Assembly: GCF_024213555.1 (NCBI RefSeq)
Contig: NZ_JANAVO010000001.1
Span: 2,976,001-3,040,000, forward strand
From: Allokutzneria sp. A3M-2-11 16
GTDB taxonomy: Bacteria; Actinomycetota; Actinomycetes; Mycobacteriales; Pseudonocardiaceae
Length of the DNA: 64,000 nt
Direction of reading: 5' to 3'
Both the position numbers and the translations under genes were made by a program. Below are positions 25,419 through 36,400 of the stretch, piece by piece. A model generated the notes under the pieces. It did not search any database and was not told the DNA's origin. It worked only from the letters and a program-made list of their open reading frames with translations. The stretch's first letter is position 1, and each line of letters starts with the position of its first letter.

Positions 25419-26617
25419 CCGCTAGCTCCTTGTTGGGCGATATCGCTGATGTGGGGCGGGATCGGAGCCGTGGCGGCTATTCGCGGCACGGCTTCGACTC
25501 CGCCGAGCTGAGCCTGCGCGAGTGGTTCGTCGCCGAGGCGGTCGATCGCGGGCTCGACGTCACGTGCGACCGCAACGGGAATCTGTGGGCGTGGTGGGGG
25601 CCTCCCGGCCCTGACGCGATCATCACGGGCAGCCACTTGGACTCCGTGCCCGGTGGCGGTGCCTTTGACGGCCCGCTGGGTGTGGTGTCCGCCCTCGCTG
25701 CCGTGGATGCCATGCGCGCCAAGGGTTTCAAGCCGTCGAAACCGTTCGCGATCGTCGTGTTCGCGGAGGAGGAGGGCGGCCGATTCGGCGTTGCCTGCCT
25801 GGGCTCGCGGCTGATGTCCGGCGCGATCGACCCCTCTGTCGCTCTGAATCTGCGCGATCCTGACGGGGTTTCCTTCGCTGAAGCCGTTTCCGCCGCTGGG
25901 CTCGATCCCGCGCGCATGGGGCGGGATGCCGAGGCGCTGGCGAACATCGGGTGCTTCATCGAGCTGCACGTGGAGCAGGGGCGCGGGCTGATCGATCTCG
26001 GAGTGCCGGTCGGTGTGGCCAGTTCGATCTTGGCGCACGGACGTTGGCGGTTCAGCTTCACTGGCGAGGGAAACCACGCCGGTGCCACGCCCATCGATGA
26101 TCGCCGCGATCCGATGCTGCCCGCATCGCAGTTGGTGCTCGCCGCTCGCGCGGCTGCGTCCGGTGTGGACGGTGCGCGAGCCACGATCGGCCGCATCCAG
26201 CCAATCCCGGGCGGCACCAACGTGATTGCGTCAACTGTGGACGTGTGGTTGGACGCGCGAGCGGCGACCGACGAGGTGACCCGCAACGTGGTCGCGGAGA
26301 TCAAGGCGGCCGGGCTGTCCGCCGCCGAGGACGAAGGCTGCTCGCTCACGGTCACCGAAGAGTCCTACGGCGACACCGTGATCTTCGACCCCGCGCTCCG
26401 GGACCGCTTGGCGGAGCAGCTCGGCGGAGTTCCCGCGTTGCAAACGGGAGCGGGTCACGACGCGGGCATTCTCGCCGCGCACGTGCCCACCGCGATGCTG
26501 TTCGTCCGCAACCCCACTGGTGTCAGCCACGCGCCCGCCGAGCACGCTGAGCCGGACGACTGCGAGGCGGGTGTTGCCGCACTGGCAACGGTGCTCGAAC
26601 ACCATCTGTCCACTTAG
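25415..26617 (+). CDS. M20-family amidohydrolase (allantoate/N-carbamoyl-amino-acid hydrolase type) in the hut operon
   Basis: A 400-residue Zn-dependent amidohydrolase. Metal-binding signatures are intact: [39 protein letters not shown] and the C-terminal [10 protein letters not shown]. The dimerisation domain sits at about residues 210-320. By family it would cleave allantoate or N-carbamoyl amino acids, but its position between hutU and hutF, with no hutG present, points to N-formyl-L-glutamate as substrate; that is inference. ATGA overlap with hutU. Confidence 0.88.
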   Translation: MTASSLLGDIADVGRDRSRGGYSRHGFDSAELSLREWFVAEAVDRGLDVTCDRNGNLWAWWGPPGPDAIITGSHLDSVPGGGAFDGPLGVVSALAAVDAMRAKGFKPSKPFAIVVFAEEEGGRFGVACLGSRLMSGAIDPSVALNLRDPDGVSFAEAVSAAGLDPARMGRDAEALANIGCFIELHVEQGRGLIDLGVPVGVASSILAHGRWRFSFTGEGNHAGATPIDDRRDPMLPASQLVLAARAAASGVDGARATIGRIQPIPGGTNVIASTVDVWLDARAATDEVTRNVVAEIKAAGLSAAEDEGCSLTVTEESYGDTVIFDPALRDRLAEQLGGVPALQTGAGHDAGILAAHVPTAMLFVRNPTGVSHAPAEHAEPDDCEAGVAALATVLEHHLST

Positions 26618-26626
26618 GAGAGTGGT

Positions 26627-27934
26627 ATGCGGTTCTGGTGCGAGTCCGCGTGGGTAGACGACGCGGTTGCCCGTGACGTCCTGGTGGAGGCGGCTGACGG
26701 GGTTATCGCCGCGGTGACGGTCGGCGCGCCTCGCGATGGCGCCGAAAGGCTTGGGGGACTTGTGCTCCCGGGCTTCGCCAACGCGCATTCGCACGCGTTC
26801 CACCGTGCACTTCGCGGCCGGACGCATGGGGACGGCGGGACTTTCTGGACCTGGCGGACCGGGATGTACGCATTGGCCCAGCGACTCGAACCAGACAGCT
26901 ACTTGGCGCTCGCCCGCGCCGCGTACGCCGAGATGGCCATTGCCGGTGTTACGTGCGTTGGCGAGTTCCACTACCTCCATCACGCGACGGGCGGTCGTGC
27001 GTACGCGGATCCGAACGCGATGGGCGAGGCGCTTCGGCAGGCGGCGGCTGAGGCGGGCGTCCGGCTCACGCTGCTCGACACCTGTTACCTCGCAGGCGGT
27101 ATCGGCGAGCCGCTGAACGAGACCCAACTGCGCTTCGGCGATACTTCCGCTTCGCAGTGGGCTTCGCGCGTGGCTGTGTTCAAAGAGGATGCGAATACCC
27201 GTGTGGGCGGCGCGATCCATTCCGTGCGCGCCGTTCCTCGTTCGTCCTTGGCAGAGGTCGCTGCGGGTGTGGCCGCCGATCGTCCGCTGCACGTCCACCT
27301 CTCCGAACAGCCAGCGGAGAACGTCGCATGCCAAGCCGCATACGGTTTGACACCAACGGAATTGCTGCACGATGCCGGTGTACTGTCGCCGCGAACTGTT
27401 GCCGTGCACGCAACGCACCTGACGGCCCACGACATCAAGCTGTTGGGGGGCACGGGAACTGGCGCGTGCTTCTGTCCCACAACGGAAGCGGATCTCGCTG
27501 ACGGGATCGGTCCCGCGCGCGAGCTGGTCGACGCGGGAAGTCCGCTCAGCCTCGGCAGCGACCAGCACGCGGTGGTCGATCCGATTCTTGAGGCCCGCGC
27601 GTTGGAGCACGGCGAGCGGCTGCGCACCGGCTCGCGCGGACGCTTCACCTTGGCGGAGTTGATGACCGCATCGACCAGTGCGGGGCACGCAGCGCTGGGG
27701 TGGCCGTCAGCGGGGAAGATCGCGGTTGGTGCTCCGTGCGATCTCGTTCAGGTTCGGTTGGACAGCCCGCGCACCGCGGGATCGTTGCCCGAACAGACAT
27801 TGCTCAGTGCTTCGTCGTCCGATGTGGACACCGTGATCAACTCTGGCGCTGTAGTGGCGCGAGGTGGTAGGCACGAGCGGTTGGGCGATGTTGGCAAGCT
27901 GTTGAAGGACGCGATCGAAGGGTTGTGGGCGTGA
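26627..27934 (+). CDS. hutF: Formimidoylglutamate deiminase
   Basis: A 435-residue amidohydrolase-superfamily enzyme that hydrolyses N-formimino-L-glutamate to N-formyl-L-glutamate and ammonia. The metal HxH is in [20 protein letters not shown], further ligands in [20 protein letters not shown] and the final aspartate in [20 protein letters not shown]. Length and order match HutF rather than guanine or chlorohydrolases. AGGAG precedes the ATG; the gene overlaps hutI by 4 bp. Confidence 0.95.
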   Translation: MRFWCESAWVDDAVARDVLVEAADGVIAAVTVGAPRDGAERLGGLVLPGFANAHSHAFHRALRGRTHGDGGTFWTWRTGMYALAQRLEPDSYLALARAAYAEMAIAGVTCVGEFHYLHHATGGRAYADPNAMGEALRQAAAEAGVRLTLLDTCYLAGGIGEPLNETQLRFGDTSASQWASRVAVFKEDANTRVGGAIHSVRAVPRSSLAEVAAGVAADRPLHVHLSEQPAENVACQAAYGLTPTELLHDAGVLSPRTVAVHATHLTAHDIKLLGGTGTGACFCPTTEADLADGIGPARELVDAGSPLSLGSDQHAVVDPILEARALEHGERLRTGSRGRFTLAELMTASTSAGHAALGWPSAGKIAVGAPCDLVQVRLDSPRTAGSLPEQTLLSASSSDVDTVINSGAVVARGGRHERLGDVGKLLKDAIEGLWA

Positions 27935-29085
27935 GCATCCTCATCACTGGCATCGGCGAGCTGACCACCAACGACGACGAACTGGGCTCACTTGCCGACG
28001 CGGCAATCGTTCTCGACGGCGAGCGCATTGCCTGGGTGGGCCTCGCATCCGAGGCTCCGGACGCGGACGAGCGCGTCGACGTCGGCGGTCGCGCCGTGCT
28101 GCCGGGATGGGTGGACAGCCACACCCACCTGCTCTTCGCGGGCGACCGCACCGCCGAATTTTCCGCGCGGATGGCTGGAAAGCCTTACCAGGCAGGCGGA
28201 ATCGCTGTCACCGTCGAGGCGACCCGGGCGGCCTCCGATGACGAACTGCTGAAGAACCTCGTGCTCCACGTCGGTGAAGCTCGACGTCAGGGCACGACCA
28301 CCATCGAGACCAAGACCGGCTACGGCCTGACCGTCGCCGATGAGGTCCGCGCCGCCCGCATCGCCGCGTCAGTAGCCGATGAGGTCACCTTCCTCGGCGC
28401 CCACCTGGTGCCACCAGGCTCCGATGCTGAGTCCTATGTGGAACTGGTTCGCGGCGAAATGCTCAGTGCGGTAACGCCTTTCGTGCGCTGGGCCGACGTC
28501 TTCTGCGAAACCGGCGCGTTCGACGAGGCCCAGTCCCGCGCTGTCCTGAAGGCTGCTCAGGAGGCAGGTCTGGGGCTGCGCGTGCACGGCAACCAGCTCG
28601 GTCCTGGCCCGGGTGTGCGCCTAGCAGTGGAACTCGGCGCCGCGAGCGTGGACCATTGCACGCACCTCACACCGTCCGATGTGGACTCTCTGGCGAACTC
28701 CGACACGGTCGCGACGCTGCTGCCCGCGTGCGATCTCTCCACCCGCCAGCCGCTTCCCGACGCTCGCGCCTTGCTCGACGCCGGAGCCACCGTCGCTTTG
28801 GCTTCCAACTGCAACCCGGGCTCGTCCTACACGTCGTCCATGGCGTTTTGCGTTGCCACCGCTGTACTTCAGATGCACATGAGCGTCGATGAGGCCGTCC
28901 GCGCCGCGACCTGGGGCGGCGCCCGCGCACTCCGCCGCGAGACCGGAGACGGCGCCGTCGGCGTGATCCGCGTCGGCGCGCGAGCCGACCTGCACGTGCT
29001 CGACGCGCCCTCCACCACACACCTCGCCTACCGCCCCGGAGTCCCCCTCACCCACTCCGTCTACCGCAAGGGCACCCGCCTCTGA
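27931..29085 (+). CDS. hutI: Imidazolonepropionase
   Basis: A 384-residue amidohydrolase that opens 4-imidazolone-5-propionate to formiminoglutamate, the third step of the pathway. Signature blocks: [20 protein letters not shown] (metal HxH), [47 protein letters not shown] and [15 protein letters not shown]. The GTG start overlaps the hutF stop (GTGA). It is the last gene of the operon and is followed 14 bp later by a long palindromic repeat that probably ends transcription. Confidence 0.96.
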   Translation: MSILITGIGELTTNDDELGSLADAAIVLDGERIAWVGLASEAPDADERVDVGGRAVLPGWVDSHTHLLFAGDRTAEFSARMAGKPYQAGGIAVTVEATRAASDDELLKNLVLHVGEARRQGTTTIETKTGYGLTVADEVRAARIAASVADEVTFLGAHLVPPGSDAESYVELVRGEMLSAVTPFVRWADVFCETGAFDEAQSRAVLKAAQEAGLGLRVHGNQLGPGPGVRLAVELGAASVDHCTHLTPSDVDSLANSDTVATLLPACDLSTRQPLPDARALLDAGATVALASNCNPGSSYTSSMAFCVATAVLQMHMSVDEAVRAATWGGARALRRETGDGAVGVIRVGARADLHVLDAPSTTHLAYRPGVPLTHSVYRKGTRL

Positions 29086-29098
29086 CCGAGGTTGGGCA

Positions 29099-29217
29099 GT
29101 CTTCAAGTACCACGAACCCCACCCCCACCGATCGCTAACCGCAGCAAACCCAGCCCGCCACCGAGGGTTTGCTGCGGTTAGCGACTTCTGGGAGCTAGGT
29201 GCGGCGTACTTGAAGAC
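29099..29217. repeat. GTCTTCAAGTA-family palindromic element, full copy A
   Basis: Outer arms GTCTTCAAGTA and TACTTGAAGAC enclose a perfect 20-bp inner inverted repeat (TCGCTAACCGCAGCAAACCC at 29132-29151, complement at 29165-29184) followed by the family motif GACTTCTGGG. It begins 14 bp after the hutI stop. Confidence 0.85.
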
Positions 29218-29321
29218 CGGCGAACCGCGTCGTTCACTCGGTTGGTGCGGCGGGGCGCTCAATGGTCTCCCCGTCATCTGCGAACGAGGTGTGTAGGCGG
29301 TTGGCGATGCGTTGAGGCGTG

Positions 29322-29343
29322 GGTCTGGTGGTCTTGAAGACGC
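29322..29343. repeat. GTCTTCAAGTA-family right-end fragment D
   Basis: About 20 of 22 bases match the right end of the family (GGTCGGTGGTACTTGAAGAC type), followed by CACCAACCCCGGT, which is also shared with copy C. It lies 15 bp downstream of the leftward DUF6104-like gene. Confidence 0.65.
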
Positions 29344-29358
29344 ACCAACCCCGGTGGG

Positions 29359-29541
29359 TCAGTCGTCGAGGTCGTCCTCGTCGTCGCGGGCGAGGAAGGT
29401 GGCCAGGCGCTCGATCGGGGTCTCGAAGTCCGGGTTGAGGTCGACGAACGCCCGCAGGCGGTCGGCCAGCCAGGCGAGGGTGACCTCCTCCTCGCCGCGC
29501 CGCTGCTCCAGCTCCTCGATGCCGCGGTCGGTGAAGTACAA
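29359..29541 (-). CDS. DUF6104-like small protein
   Basis: A 60-residue protein starting (M)YFTDRGIEELEQRRGEEEVT and ending in the acidic tail ARDDEDDLDD. Short proteins of this pattern are conserved in actinomycetes next to the 2-oxoglutarate enzyme gene; function unknown. The TTG start at 29541 is preferred because AGGGAG lies just upstream and the conserved core begins there; longer frames read into low-quality sequence. It follows kgd on the same strand at 90 bp and may be cotranscribed with it. Confidence 0.78.
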   Translation of the reverse strand: MYFTDRGIEELEQRRGEEEVTLAWLADRLRAFVDLNPDFETPIERLATFLARDDEDDLDD

Positions 29542-29631
29542 CGCAACTCCCTGCGAAGAGAACGGGACAGGAGACGGCCGAGCCGCCGGGCCCTGAGGAC
29601 CCGGCGGCTCGGCGTGAACCACGAGGAGAAC

Positions 29632-32600
29632 CTACTCGAAGGCCTTGTTCATCAGCTCGGCCTGCTCGACGTCGTGCACCTTGCCGGAACCGGCCGACGG
29701 GGCCGCCATGGCACGGCGGGACACCCGGCGGATGCCGGACAGGCGGTCGGGCACCAGCTCGGGCAGGGCCAGGCCGAAGTACGGCCACGCACCCTGGTTC
29801 GCCGGCTCCTCCTGGACCCAGCGGATGTCCTTGGCGTTGGGGTAGCGCTCCAGCGCCTGGGTGAGCTTCTTGTACGGCACCGGGTAGAGCTGCTCGACCC
29901 GCACGATGGCGGTGTCGGTGGCGCCGCGCTTCTGCCGCTCCGCGTTGAGCTCGTAGGAGATCTTGCCGCTGCACAGCAGGACCTTGCGGACCGCGGACGG
30001 GTCGCTCACCAGCGGGTCGTCCAGCACCGAGTGGAACTTGCTGCCCTCGATGAACTCCTCGACCGGGCTGGTCGCGGCCTTCAGGCGCAGCATGGACTTC
30101 GGCGTGAACACCACCAGCGGGCGGTTGATGCCGTCCAGCGCGTGCCTGCGCAGCAGGTGGAAGTAGTTCGACGGGGTGGACGGGACCGCCACCGTCATCG
30201 AACCCTCCGCGCACAGCTGCAGCCAGCGCTCGATCCGGCCCGAGGTGTGGTCGGGACCCTGGCCCTCGTGGCCGTGCGGCAGCAGCATCACCACGTCCGA
30301 GCGCTGGCCCCACTTGGCCTCGCCGGAGGAGATGAACTCGTCGATGATCGGCTGCGCGCCGTTGACGAAGTCACCGAACTGCGCCTCCCACAGCACCAGG
30401 GCGTTCGGGTTGGCCACGGAGTAGCCGTACTCGAAGCCCACGGCCGCGAACTCCGACAGCGCGGAGTCGTAGACCAGGAACTTGGCCTGGTCCTCGGTGA
30501 GGTTCTGCAGCGGGGTGTACTCCTGGCCGGTCTTGCGGTCGATCAGCACCGAGTGCCGCTGCACGAAGGTGCCGCGCCGCGAGTCCTGACCGGACAGCCG
30601 CACCGGGCGGCCCTCGGCGACCAGCGAACCGAACGCCAGCAGCTCGCCGAACGCCCAGTCGATGCCGCCCTCGCGGGCCATCTTCGCCCGCCGCTCCAGC
30701 ACCGGCTTCACCCGCGGGTGCGGGCTGAAGCCCTCCGGCAGGTTCACGTGCGCGTCGGCGATGAGCTCCAGCGTCTGGCGGCTGATCGCGGTGGGCACCT
30801 TGGTCGGGATGACCTGGCTGGCCTCCACCGAACCACTGGGCGCGGCCTGGTGCTTCTCCAGCTCGCGCACCTCGTTGAAGACGTGCTCCAGCTGGGTGGC
30901 GTAGTCCTTGAGCGCGCTCTCGGCCTCCTCGACGGAGATGTCGCCGCGGCCGATCAGCGCCTCGGTGTAGCCCTTGCGGACGCTGCGCTTGGTGTCGATC
31001 ACGTCGTACATCGCCGGCTGGGTCATCGAGGGGTCGTCGCCCTCGTTGTGCCCGCGGCGGCGGTAGCAGACCATGTCGATGACGACGTCCTTGCCGAACG
31101 CCTTGCGGTACTCCACCGCCAGCTTGGCCACCCAGACGCACGCCTCGGGGTCGTCGCCGTTCACGTGGAAGACCGGGGCGTCGATCATCTTCGCCACGTC
31201 GGTGCAGTACTGGCTGGAGCGCGAGGACTCCGGCGCGGTGGTGAAGCCGACCTGGTTGTTGACGACCACGTGCAGCGTGCCGCCGGTGCGGTAACCGCGC
31301 AGCAGGGCCAGGTTCAGGGTCTCGGCGACCACGCCCTGACCGGCGAACGCGGCGTCGCCGTGCATCAGCACGGGCAGCACGGTGAAGCCCTCGCCGCCCT
31401 TGTCCAGGATGTCCTGCTTGGCCCGGACGATGCCCTCCAGGACCGGGTCGACCGCCTCCAGGTGCGAGGGGTTGCAGGTCAGCGAGACCTTGGTCTCCCC
31501 GTCGCCGAACATGCGGAAGTACTTGCCCTCCGCGCCCAGGTGGTACTTCACGTCACCGGAGCCGTGCGCCTGGCCCGGGTCGAGGTTGCCCTCGAACTCC
31601 CGGAAGATCTGGGAGATCGGCTTGCCGACGATGTTGGCGAGCACGTTCAGCCTGCCGCGGTGCGGCATGCCGATGACGACCTCGTCCAGGTCCTGCTCGG
31701 CGGCCTTGTCCAGCACGGCGTCCAGCAGCGGGATGACGGTCTCGCCGCCCTCCAGGGAGAACCGCTTCTGGCCGACGTACTTGGTCTGCAGGAAGGTCTC
31801 GAACGCCTCGGCCGCGTTGAGCTTGCTCAGGATGTAGGTCTGCTCGGCGCGGTCCGGCTTGGTGTGCGGGACCTCGATGCGCTCCTGCAGCCACTGGCGC
31901 TCGTCCGGCTTGAGGATGTGCATGTACTCGATGCCGACGGTGCGGCAGTACGAGTCGCGCAGCACGCCGAGCACCTCGCGCAGCTTCATCCGCTCCCTGC
32001 CGGAGAAACCGCCGACCGCGAACTCGCGGTCCAGGTCCCACAGGGTCAGGCCGTGCGAGAGCACGTCCAGGTCGGGGTGCTTGCGCTGCCGGTAGTTCAG
32101 CGGGTCGGTGTCGGCCATCAGGTGGCCGCGGCTGCGGAAGGCGTCGATCAGCTCCAGGACGCGGGCGGTCTTGTCGACCGCGCCCTCGGGGATGTCGGTG
32201 ACCCAGCGGATCGGCTCGTACGGGATGCGCAGCGAGGCGAAGATCTCGTCGTAGAAGCCGTCCTCACCCAGCAGCAGCTGGTGCACGCGGCGCAGGAACT
32301 CGCCGGACTCCGCGCCCTGGATGATCCGGTGGTCGTAGGTGGACGTCAGCGTGATGATCTTGCTGATGCCCATCTTGCCGAGCACCTTCTCGCTGGCGCC
32401 CTGGAACTCCGCCGGGTACTCCATCGCGCCGACGCCGATGATCGCGCCCTGGCCCGCGGTCAGCCTCGGCACCGAGTGGTTGGTGCCGATGGTGCCGGGG
32501 TTGGTCAGCGAGATCGTGGTGCCGGTGAAGTCGTCGTTGCCGAGCTTGCCGCCCCTGGCCTTGCGGATCAGGTCCTCGTAGGCCTGCAGGAACTGCGCGA

Positions 32601-33303
32601 AGTTCATCGTCTCGCAGCCCTTGATGGACGCCACCACCAGCGTGCGCTGGCCGTCCTTGCCGGGCAGGTCGATCGCGAGCCCGAGGTTCACGTGCTCGGG
32701 CGTCACCAGGTTCGGCTTGCCCTCGATCGAGGAGAAGAACCGGTTCATGTTGGGGAAGGACTCGACGGCCTTCACCACCGCGAAGCCGATGAGGTGGGTG
32801 AAGGAGACCTTCCCGCCCCTGGTCCGCTTGAGGTGGTTGTTGATCACGATCCGGTTGTCGGCGAGCAGCTTCGCCGGTACGGCGCGCACGCTGGTCGCGG
32901 TGGGAACACTGAGCGACTGCTCCATGTTCTTCGCGATCGCGGCGGCGGCTCCGCGCAGCTGCTTGTGCTCCTCGCCCGCGCCGGCGGGCTTCACCGGCGC
33001 GGCGCTCGCGGCCTTGGTCGGCGTGGGCTTGGCGGACGCGGGCGCCTTGGCCGCGGGGGCGGGCTTGGCGGGGGCCGCCGTTCCGTTCACCGCCTCGGCC
33101 TGCGCGGACTGGCTCGCCGGAGCCGGTTTCGTCGTGGTGCTGCCGTTGCCGGTCGCCATCTTCTGGGCGGTCGGCTTGTAGTCGGCAAAGAAGTCATGCC
33201 ACGCCGGATCCACGGAGGAGGGGTCGTTGAGGAACTGTTCGTACATTTCCTCGACCAGCCACTCGTTCGGGCCGAATTGGGACGCAGTACTGCTGCTGGA
33301 CAC
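29632..33303 (-). CDS. kgd: Multifunctional 2-oxoglutarate decarboxylase/dehydrogenase (Kgd/SucA-type fusion)
   Basis: A 1,223-residue actinobacterial enzyme at the 2-oxoglutarate node of the TCA cycle. The N-terminus ([20 protein letters not shown]) is followed by a Pro/Ala/Lys-rich linker (residues about 50-120). Next is an E2-like acyltransferase domain without its own lipoyl domain (TYDHR near residue 322), then the thiamine-diphosphate E1 region ([18 protein letters not shown] near 652) and a transketolase-like C-terminal half ending in ELMNKAFE. Known homologues act as ThDP-dependent decarboxylase/carboligase and as E1-E2 of the 2-oxoglutarate dehydrogenase complex, inhibited by unphosphorylated GarA. 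The start is GTG. Confidence 0.96.
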   Translation of the reverse strand: MSSSSTASQFGPNEWLVEEMYEQFLNDPSSVDPAWHDFFADYKPTAQKMATGNGSTTTKPAPASQSAQAEAVNGTAAPAKPAPAAKAPASAKPTPTKAASAAPVKPAGAGEEHKQLRGAAAAIAKNMEQSLSVPTATSVRAVPAKLLADNRIVINNHLKRTRGGKVSFTHLIGFAVVKAVESFPNMNRFFSSIEGKPNLVTPEHVNLGLAIDLPGKDGQRTLVVASIKGCETMNFAQFLQAYEDLIRKARGGKLGNDDFTGTTISLTNPGTIGTNHSVPRLTAGQGAIIGVGAMEYPAEFQGASEKVLGKMGISKIITLTSTYDHRIIQGAESGEFLRRVHQLLLGEDGFYDEIFASLRIPYEPIRWVTDIPEGAVDKTARVLELIDAFRSRGHLMADTDPLNYRQRKHPDLDVLSHGLTLWDLDREFAVGGFSGRERMKLREVLGVLRDSYCRTVGIEYMHILKPDERQWLQERIEVPHTKPDRAEQTYILSKLNAAEAFETFLQTKYVGQKRFSLEGGETVIPLLDAVLDKAAEQDLDEVVIGMPHRGRLNVLANIVGKPISQIFREFEGNLDPGQAHGSGDVKYHLGAEGKYFRMFGDGETKVSLTCNPSHLEAVDPVLEGIVRAKQDILDKGGEGFTVLPVLMHGDAAFAGQGVVAETLNLALLRGYRTGGTLHVVVNNQVGFTTAPESSRSSQYCTDVAKMIDAPVFHVNGDDPEACVWVAKLAVEYRKAFGKDVVIDMVCYRRRGHNEGDDPSMTQPAMYDVIDTKRSVRKGYTEALIGRGDISVEEAESALKDYATQLEHVFNEVRELEKHQAAPSGSVEASQVIPTKVPTAISRQTLELIADAHVNLPEGFSPHPRVKPVLERRAKMAREGGIDWAFGELLAFGSLVAEGRPVRLSGQDSRRGTFVQRHSVLIDRKTGQEYTPLQNLTEDQAKFLVYDSALSEFAAVGFEYGYSVANPNALVLWEAQFGDFVNGAQPIIDEFISSGEAKWGQRSDVVMLLPHGHEGQGPDHTSGRIERWLQLCAEGSMTVAVPSTPSNYFHLLRRHALDGINRPLVVFTPKSMLRLKAATSPVEEFIEGSKFHSVLDDPLVSDPSAVRKVLLCSGKISYELNAERQKRGATDTAIVRVEQLYPVPYKKLTQALERYPNAKDIRWVQEEPANQGAWPYFGLALPELVPDRLSGIRRVSRRAMAAPSAGSGKVHDVEQAELMNKAFE

Positions 33304-33452
33304 GGCCGCTGCTCGCCTCTATCCATCTGCTCGGGGTACAGACACAGGTGTTGCCAAGGCTAGCCCTCCGCATCGCGCGGGTGGTACACGGACGTACTCC
33401 TCTGGTGAGGGCTGGCTCACAGAATCGTTTACCTGATCGATTCTGAAGTGTA

Positions 33453-33468
33453 GAAGCCTCAAGGCTTC
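33453..33468 (-). terminator. Short hairpin after the fused ABC exporter
   Basis: GAAGCC-TCAA-GGCTTC lies immediately after the exporter stop codon on the minus strand. It is short, so terminator function is tentative. A second small inverted repeat (AGAATCG/CGATTCT) is at 33421-33444. Confidence 0.45.
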
Positions 33469-33469
33469 C

Positions 33470-36400
33470 TCAAGCCACCTCGGCCGTTCCAGCCCGCCAC
33501 AGCCCGGCATACGCCCCATCCTGGCGCAGCAGCTCCGCGTGGGTGCCCTCCTCCACCACCCGCCCGTCCGCGAGCACCACGATGCGGTCCGCCCGCGCGG
33601 CCGTCGCCAGCCGGTGCGCGACGACGAAGGTCGTCCGAGGCGACATCGACAAGTCTTCTGTGTCCATTCTCGACCCTGCAAGCAGGTCTTCGGCTGCAGC
33701 CAAAACGGCGGCCTCGGTCGCCGGGTCCAGCGCCGCGGTCGCCTCGTCCAGCAGCACCACGTCGGGGTCGACCAGCTCCGCCCGCGCGAGCGCGACGAGC
33801 TGCCGCTGCCCCGCGGACAGCCCTTGGCCACGCTCGCCTACCTCCTGGTGGAAACCGTGCGGGAGCCGCGCGACCACCGGCAACGCGCCCACCCGTCGCA
33901 CCGCCGCCTCGATCTCGGCCGGAGTCGCGTCCGGGCGGCCGTAGCCGACGTTCTCCGCCACGGTGCCGGAGAAGAGGTGCGCCTCCTGCGGCACCACTCC
34001 GAGCCGCCTGCGGTAGCCGGGCAGGTCGTAGTCGCGCACGTCCACGCCGTCCACCAGAACCGTTCCCTCGGTGGCGTCGTAGAACCGCGCGATCAGCTTG
34101 ACCAGGGTCGACTTGCCCGCCCCGGTCGCACCGACCAGGGCGACCGTCTCCCCGGGCCGGACGCGGAGGTTGATCCCGGACAGCGCGGGCGCGTCGGTGC
34201 CCGCGTAGCTGAAGCCGACATCGCGCAGTTCGACCTCGCCGCGCAGCCGCGGCGGCACTTCGCGCGGACGCGGAGCGGGTGGCACGGAAGTCGGCGTGCG
34301 CAGCAGTTCGCCGATCCGGTGCAGACCGATCTTGGCCTGCTGGTAGCCGTCGAAGACACCGGACAGCTGCTGGATCGGCGAGAAGAACAACGCCAGGTAC
34401 AGCAGGAAAGCCAGCAGCACGCCCGGAGTCAGCCCGTCGGTGGCGACCCGGTGGGCGCCGACCGCGAGGACCGCCGCCTGCACCAGGTCGGACAGCATCG
34501 TGACGAACGGGAAGTACGTGGCGATGTAGCGCTGCGCCCGCAGACGGGAGCGCCGGTAGGCGTCGCTGCGCTCCGCGAACTCCTCGGCCGAGCGCTCCTC
34601 GCGGGTGTACGCCTGGGCCACCCGGAGACCGGAGACGTTCTCCTGGAGGTCGGCGTTGACCGCGCTGACCCGCTCCCTGGCCTCGGCGTAGGCGACCGAG
34701 GAGAGCCTGCGGAAGATGAGCGTGGCCACCAGCAGCACCGGGAGCGCGGCGAGCGCCACCAGCGCCAGCCCGGGATCGGTGAGGATCAGCGCGGCCGAGA
34801 TGCCCACGACGGTGAGCACGCTGACCACGGCGGTGGCGAGCCCGGTCTGGAGGAACGTCGACAGCGCGTCGACGTCCGTGGTCATCCTGGTCATGATCCG
34901 CCCGGCCAGCTCGCGCTCGTAGTAGTCGAGCCCCAGCCGTTGCAGGTGGGCGAAGCTGCGCACGCGCAGCGCGTAGAGCACGGTCTCGCCGGTTCGCGCG
35001 GTGATCACCGTCTGGACGGCGAGCACCACCGTGGCCAGTACGACGACGGCGACCCCGACCACGGTCGCGGTCCACAGCGGTCCGGCCGCACCGGCGCTGA
35101 CGCCGTCGTCGATGCCGTAGCGGAACAGCGTGGGCAGCGCGATCGACGAGAGCGCGTCGACGGCCACCCCGATGGTCGCCAGCACCAGCGGCCACCGCAC
35201 CACGCGCAGCAGGCGGCGCAGCCGGAAACCCGGATCGGGGGCGCGGGCGTCCACGTCACCGAGCCTGGGCGAGTCCTTCGCCGGTGGCAGCGCCTCGACC
35301 TGCGCGAGCAGCTCCGGCGTCGGCGGCATCGCCCCGAGCGCGCTGGCCACGCCACCGCCCCTCGGCCCGCTCACGCTCTCTGTGAACGTTCTGGTCGATG
35401 TGTTTTCTGGTGTCGTGACCGGCCACAACGCGCCGTCGCCGACATTCGGCGCGGTGACGTCCTCGATCGCATCACCGGGACCGGCGAGCAGGGAGCGGAA
35501 CAGCGCGCACCGCTGCTCCAGCTCCGCGTGGGTCCCGACGTCGACCAACCGCCCCCGGTCGAGCACGGCGATCCGGTCGGCGAGGGCGAGCGTCGAGCGG
35601 CGGTGGGCGATCAGCAGCGTGGTCCTGGACTCCGTGACCGCGCGCAGCGTCGCGTGGATCGCCGCCTCGGTCGCCGGGTCCACCGCCGAGGTCGCGTCGT
35701 CGAGCAGGAGCACCCTCGGATCGGACAGCAACGCCCGCGCCAGGGCGACGCGCTGTCGTTGTCCACCGGAAAGTGTGAGCCCGCGTTCGCCGACCACGGT
35801 GTCGTAGCCGTTGGGCAGCGCGTCGATGAAGGCGTGGGCCTCCGCGGCCTTGGCGGCGGCCCGCACCTCGTCGTCGGTGGCGTCCGGCCTGCCGTAGGCG
35901 ATGTTCGCGCGGACCGAGTCGGAGAAGAGGAACGCCTCCTCGAACACCACGCCGATGGCGCCGCGCAACGAGGCCGTCCGCAGCCGCCGCACATCGGCGC
36001 CGCCCAGTCGGATCGAACCCTCCTGGACGTCGTAAAACCTTGGCAGCAAAAGGGAAACAGTCGACTTCCCGGAGCCCGCCGGGCCGACGAGCGCCAGCGT
36101 CTCGCCCGGTTCCACCCGCAGCGACACCCCGTCCAGCACCGGTTCGCTGCGGGTGTAGCCGAACCGGACCCCGTCCAGCTCCACCGCCAGCGCACCGTCC
36201 GGCACGTCGACGGCGTCCGGGTCCTCGCGCACCTCCGGCTGCGAGTCGACGAGCTCGTAGACCCGCTCCACGCCCGCCCGCGCGAGCTGGCCCGTCACCA
36301 GCAGGCTGGACAGCATCCGGGCGGGCCCGACGAGCCCGGCGATGTAGGTGGCGAACGCCAGGAACGTGCCGAGGCTGATCTGGTCGTTCATCGCGAGCAC

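Noticed and set aside
29614-33363. Plus-strand open frame of about 1,250 codons opposite kgd
   Set aside because: Composition is Val/Leu/Arg/Asp/His-rich with no domain; the minus strand encodes an unmistakable kgd.
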